DNA from: JAJRZX01 sp964407495
GTDB lineage: Bacteria > Desulfobacterota > GWC2-55-46 > JADFVP01
DNA length: 47,316 nt
Direction of reading: 5' to 3'
Assembly (NCBI GenBank): GCA_964407495.1
Contig: CAYOVP010000012.1
Span: 1-47,316, forward strand
The number at the start of each line of letters is the position of its first letter. Within the stretch, counting starts at the first letter, position 1. The notes beneath the pieces were generated by a model, which did not search any database, was not told where the DNA came from, and saw only the letters and a list, made by a program, of their open reading frames with translations. A program made the translations under genes and the position numbers. Positions 46,543 to 47,316 of this stretch are shown here, piece by piece.

Positions 46543-47223
46543 TCAGCCAGACTCCAGGCCCGTGCCCTTGCGGGGGTTCCTGAGGAGTACGCTCCGGGGC
46601 CCCTTTGTGCCAGAGTGGTCCTTTGGGGGGCGTATCTTTTTCAGCAGGTGTAGCCTGCCCTGGGCCTTGAGTCTTCTGTATATCATTACCCAGGCGCAGG
46701 GGTTCTCCATGTCGACCTCGCACTTGCCCTCCACCACCCCGCCGCAGGGACCGTTGAGAAGCCCCTTGGGGCACTCCGTGTGAGGACAGATACCGGCGGT
46801 ATCAGCCAGAAGACACTCGCCGCAGAGCGAACAGCCCTCGAAAAAACGGCCGTATCTCTCAACGCTCGCAAGAAAGAGGGAATCGAGCCCAGGTATGACA
46901 GGCGTGGCCTCATCTGCTATCTCGGCAACGGTCTTCACACCCGCCCCGCAGGCCAGCACCAGTATGGAAGCCGCCCCGCCGAGGGCCTTCTCCTTCCTGA
47001 ACTCCTTCAAGACCAACTGGCGATAACACGTCTCGTCTACTACCGAGCCGCCCTGAACGTGAAAACCCCGCTCCGTAAGTATGCGGGCCATCTCGGCTAC
47101 CTCGGCCCTGCCGCCGGTCTTGCACTGCTCGGCGCAGGAACCGCACCCCACGAGATAGACCTCTTTCCTCTCGCCAAGGGCCTCTACAATCTCTTCTATG
47201 TCTTTCTTCTTGGTTATTATCAC
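46543..47223 (-). CDS. metV: Methylenetetrahydrofolate reductase C-terminal-type protein (MetV)
   Basis: 226 residues. Cysteine-rich segments LVGCGSCAEQCKTGG at the N-terminus and CSLCGECLLADTAGICPHTECPKGLLNGPCGG at about 136-166 match the MTHFR C-terminal family (PF12225), the small iron-sulfur/zinc partner of MetF in acetogens and other Wood-Ljungdahl bacteria. The last about 40 residues are basic. The start is GTG 47223, with GGGGAG six bases ahead, again at the end of a hairpin repeat. No metF is inside the window; it may lie just beyond the right edge. Confidence 0.9.
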   Translation of the reverse strand: MIITKKKDIEEIVEALGERKEVYLVGCGSCAEQCKTGGRAEVAEMARILTERGFHVQGGSVVDETCYRQLVLKEFRKEKALGGAASILVLACGAGVKTVAEIADEATPVIPGLDSLFLASVERYGRFFEGCSLCGECLLADTAGICPHTECPKGLLNGPCGGVVEGKCEVDMENPCAWVMIYRRLKAQGRLHLLKKIRPPKDHSGTKGPRSVLLRNPRKGTGLESG

Positions 47224-47235
47224 GAAAAACTCCCC

Positions 47236-47316
47236 TTACTTTCTTTTGGAAAAAAGAAACTAAGACAAAGAAAACCTCCCACTTTCTTTTGGAAAAAAGA
47301 AAGTGGGGCAAAGAAA
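47236..47316 (-). repeat. Hairpin repeat, two head-to-tail copies upstream of metV
   Basis: On the minus strand the copy nearer the gene is GGTTTTCTTTGTCTTAGTTTC...GAAAGTAAGGGGAG (TT/AA subtype with one inner mismatch) and the other is TTTCTTTGCCCCACTTTC...GAAAGTGGGAGG (CC/GG subtype), cut by the window edge. GGGGAG is the metV ribosome-binding site. Confidence 0.9.

Noticed and set aside
1..47316. In-frame UGA selenocysteine codon in one of the genes
   Set aside because: The ends of the recognised genes match their families' usual lengths and no homologous continuation beyond a TGA was seen.
1..47316. Mobile element, prophage or defence system
   Set aside because: No transposase, integrase, phage structural gene, toxin-antitoxin pair or nuclease/ATPase defence module is recognisable; the protein-coding genes are mostly housekeeping and envelope functions.

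Overview
The window is a gene-dense, GC-rich chromosomal segment from a Gram-negative (diderm) bacterium. It carries lipid A synthesis (lpxA, lpxB, lpxD, lpxK, an lpxL-type acyltransferase), Kdo transfer (waaA), the MsbA flippase, BamA and Skp, and LolCD. The order lysS-lolC-lolD-bamA-skp-lpxD-fabZ-lpxA-Gfo/Idh-lpxB-msbA, a tandem DUF507 pair, a MetV-type methylene-THF reductase partner and a selenocysteine tRNA together suggest a deltaproteobacterial-grade (Desulfobacterota) or Nitrospirota-like anaerobe. This placement is inference; no rRNA is present. A 100-N gap at 27532-27631 shows a draft assembly.

Layout. 1-44 is the 3' end of tmRNA. 371-5571 (minus) holds a PAP2 phosphatase, a Wzi-like outer-membrane barrel, argC, and rpsI/rplM behind a clear sigma70-type promoter. 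5863-9813 (minus) is plsY-glmS-glmU, with a promoter that predicts an almost leaderless mRNA. 10122-11525 (plus) is hisIE-HIT-zinc ribbon. rlmB (minus) diverges at 12.4 kb from a DUF507-DUF507 operon, which is followed by a DUF445 protein and a ThiD-like kinase. 14.8-19.0 kb (minus) holds a degenerate RadC, a slipin/NfeD pair and a degenerate family-4 uracil-DNA glycosylase. A zinc-dependent phospholipase C-like protein (plus) overlaps coaBC tail to tail, followed by a metallo-beta-lactamase-fold hydrolase, a nucleotidyltransferase/phosphomannomutase-like fusion and selC. 25.4-44.0 kb (minus) is an 18-kb envelope cluster behind one good promoter ahead of lysS. The right end is metV-acuC-ald.

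How the genes work together. GlmS and GlmU make UDP-GlcNAc. LpxA, LpxD, LpxB, LpxK, WaaA and LpxL turn it into Kdo-lipid A, MsbA exports it, and BamA, Skp and LolCD build the outer membrane. PlsY, FabZ and the DUF374 acyltransferase cover phospholipid and fatty-acid steps. MetV and selC hint at Wood-Ljungdahl C1 metabolism and selenoenzymes, but no selenoprotein gene was recognised here.

The most striking signal is not a gene. At least 16 copies of an intergenic hairpin element (TGGTTTTCTTTG, then an ACTTTC...GAAAGT stem, often flanked by GCGGCC hairpins) are scattered through the window. The outer base pairs of the stem vary in a compensatory way (CC/GG, TT/AA, CT/AG), and several copies sit directly on the ribosome-binding site of the next gene. 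Two places carry tandem arrays built on the same core with 92- and 93-bp periods; one of them contains the assembly gap. No prophage, insertion sequence, CRISPR array or recognisable defence system was seen.
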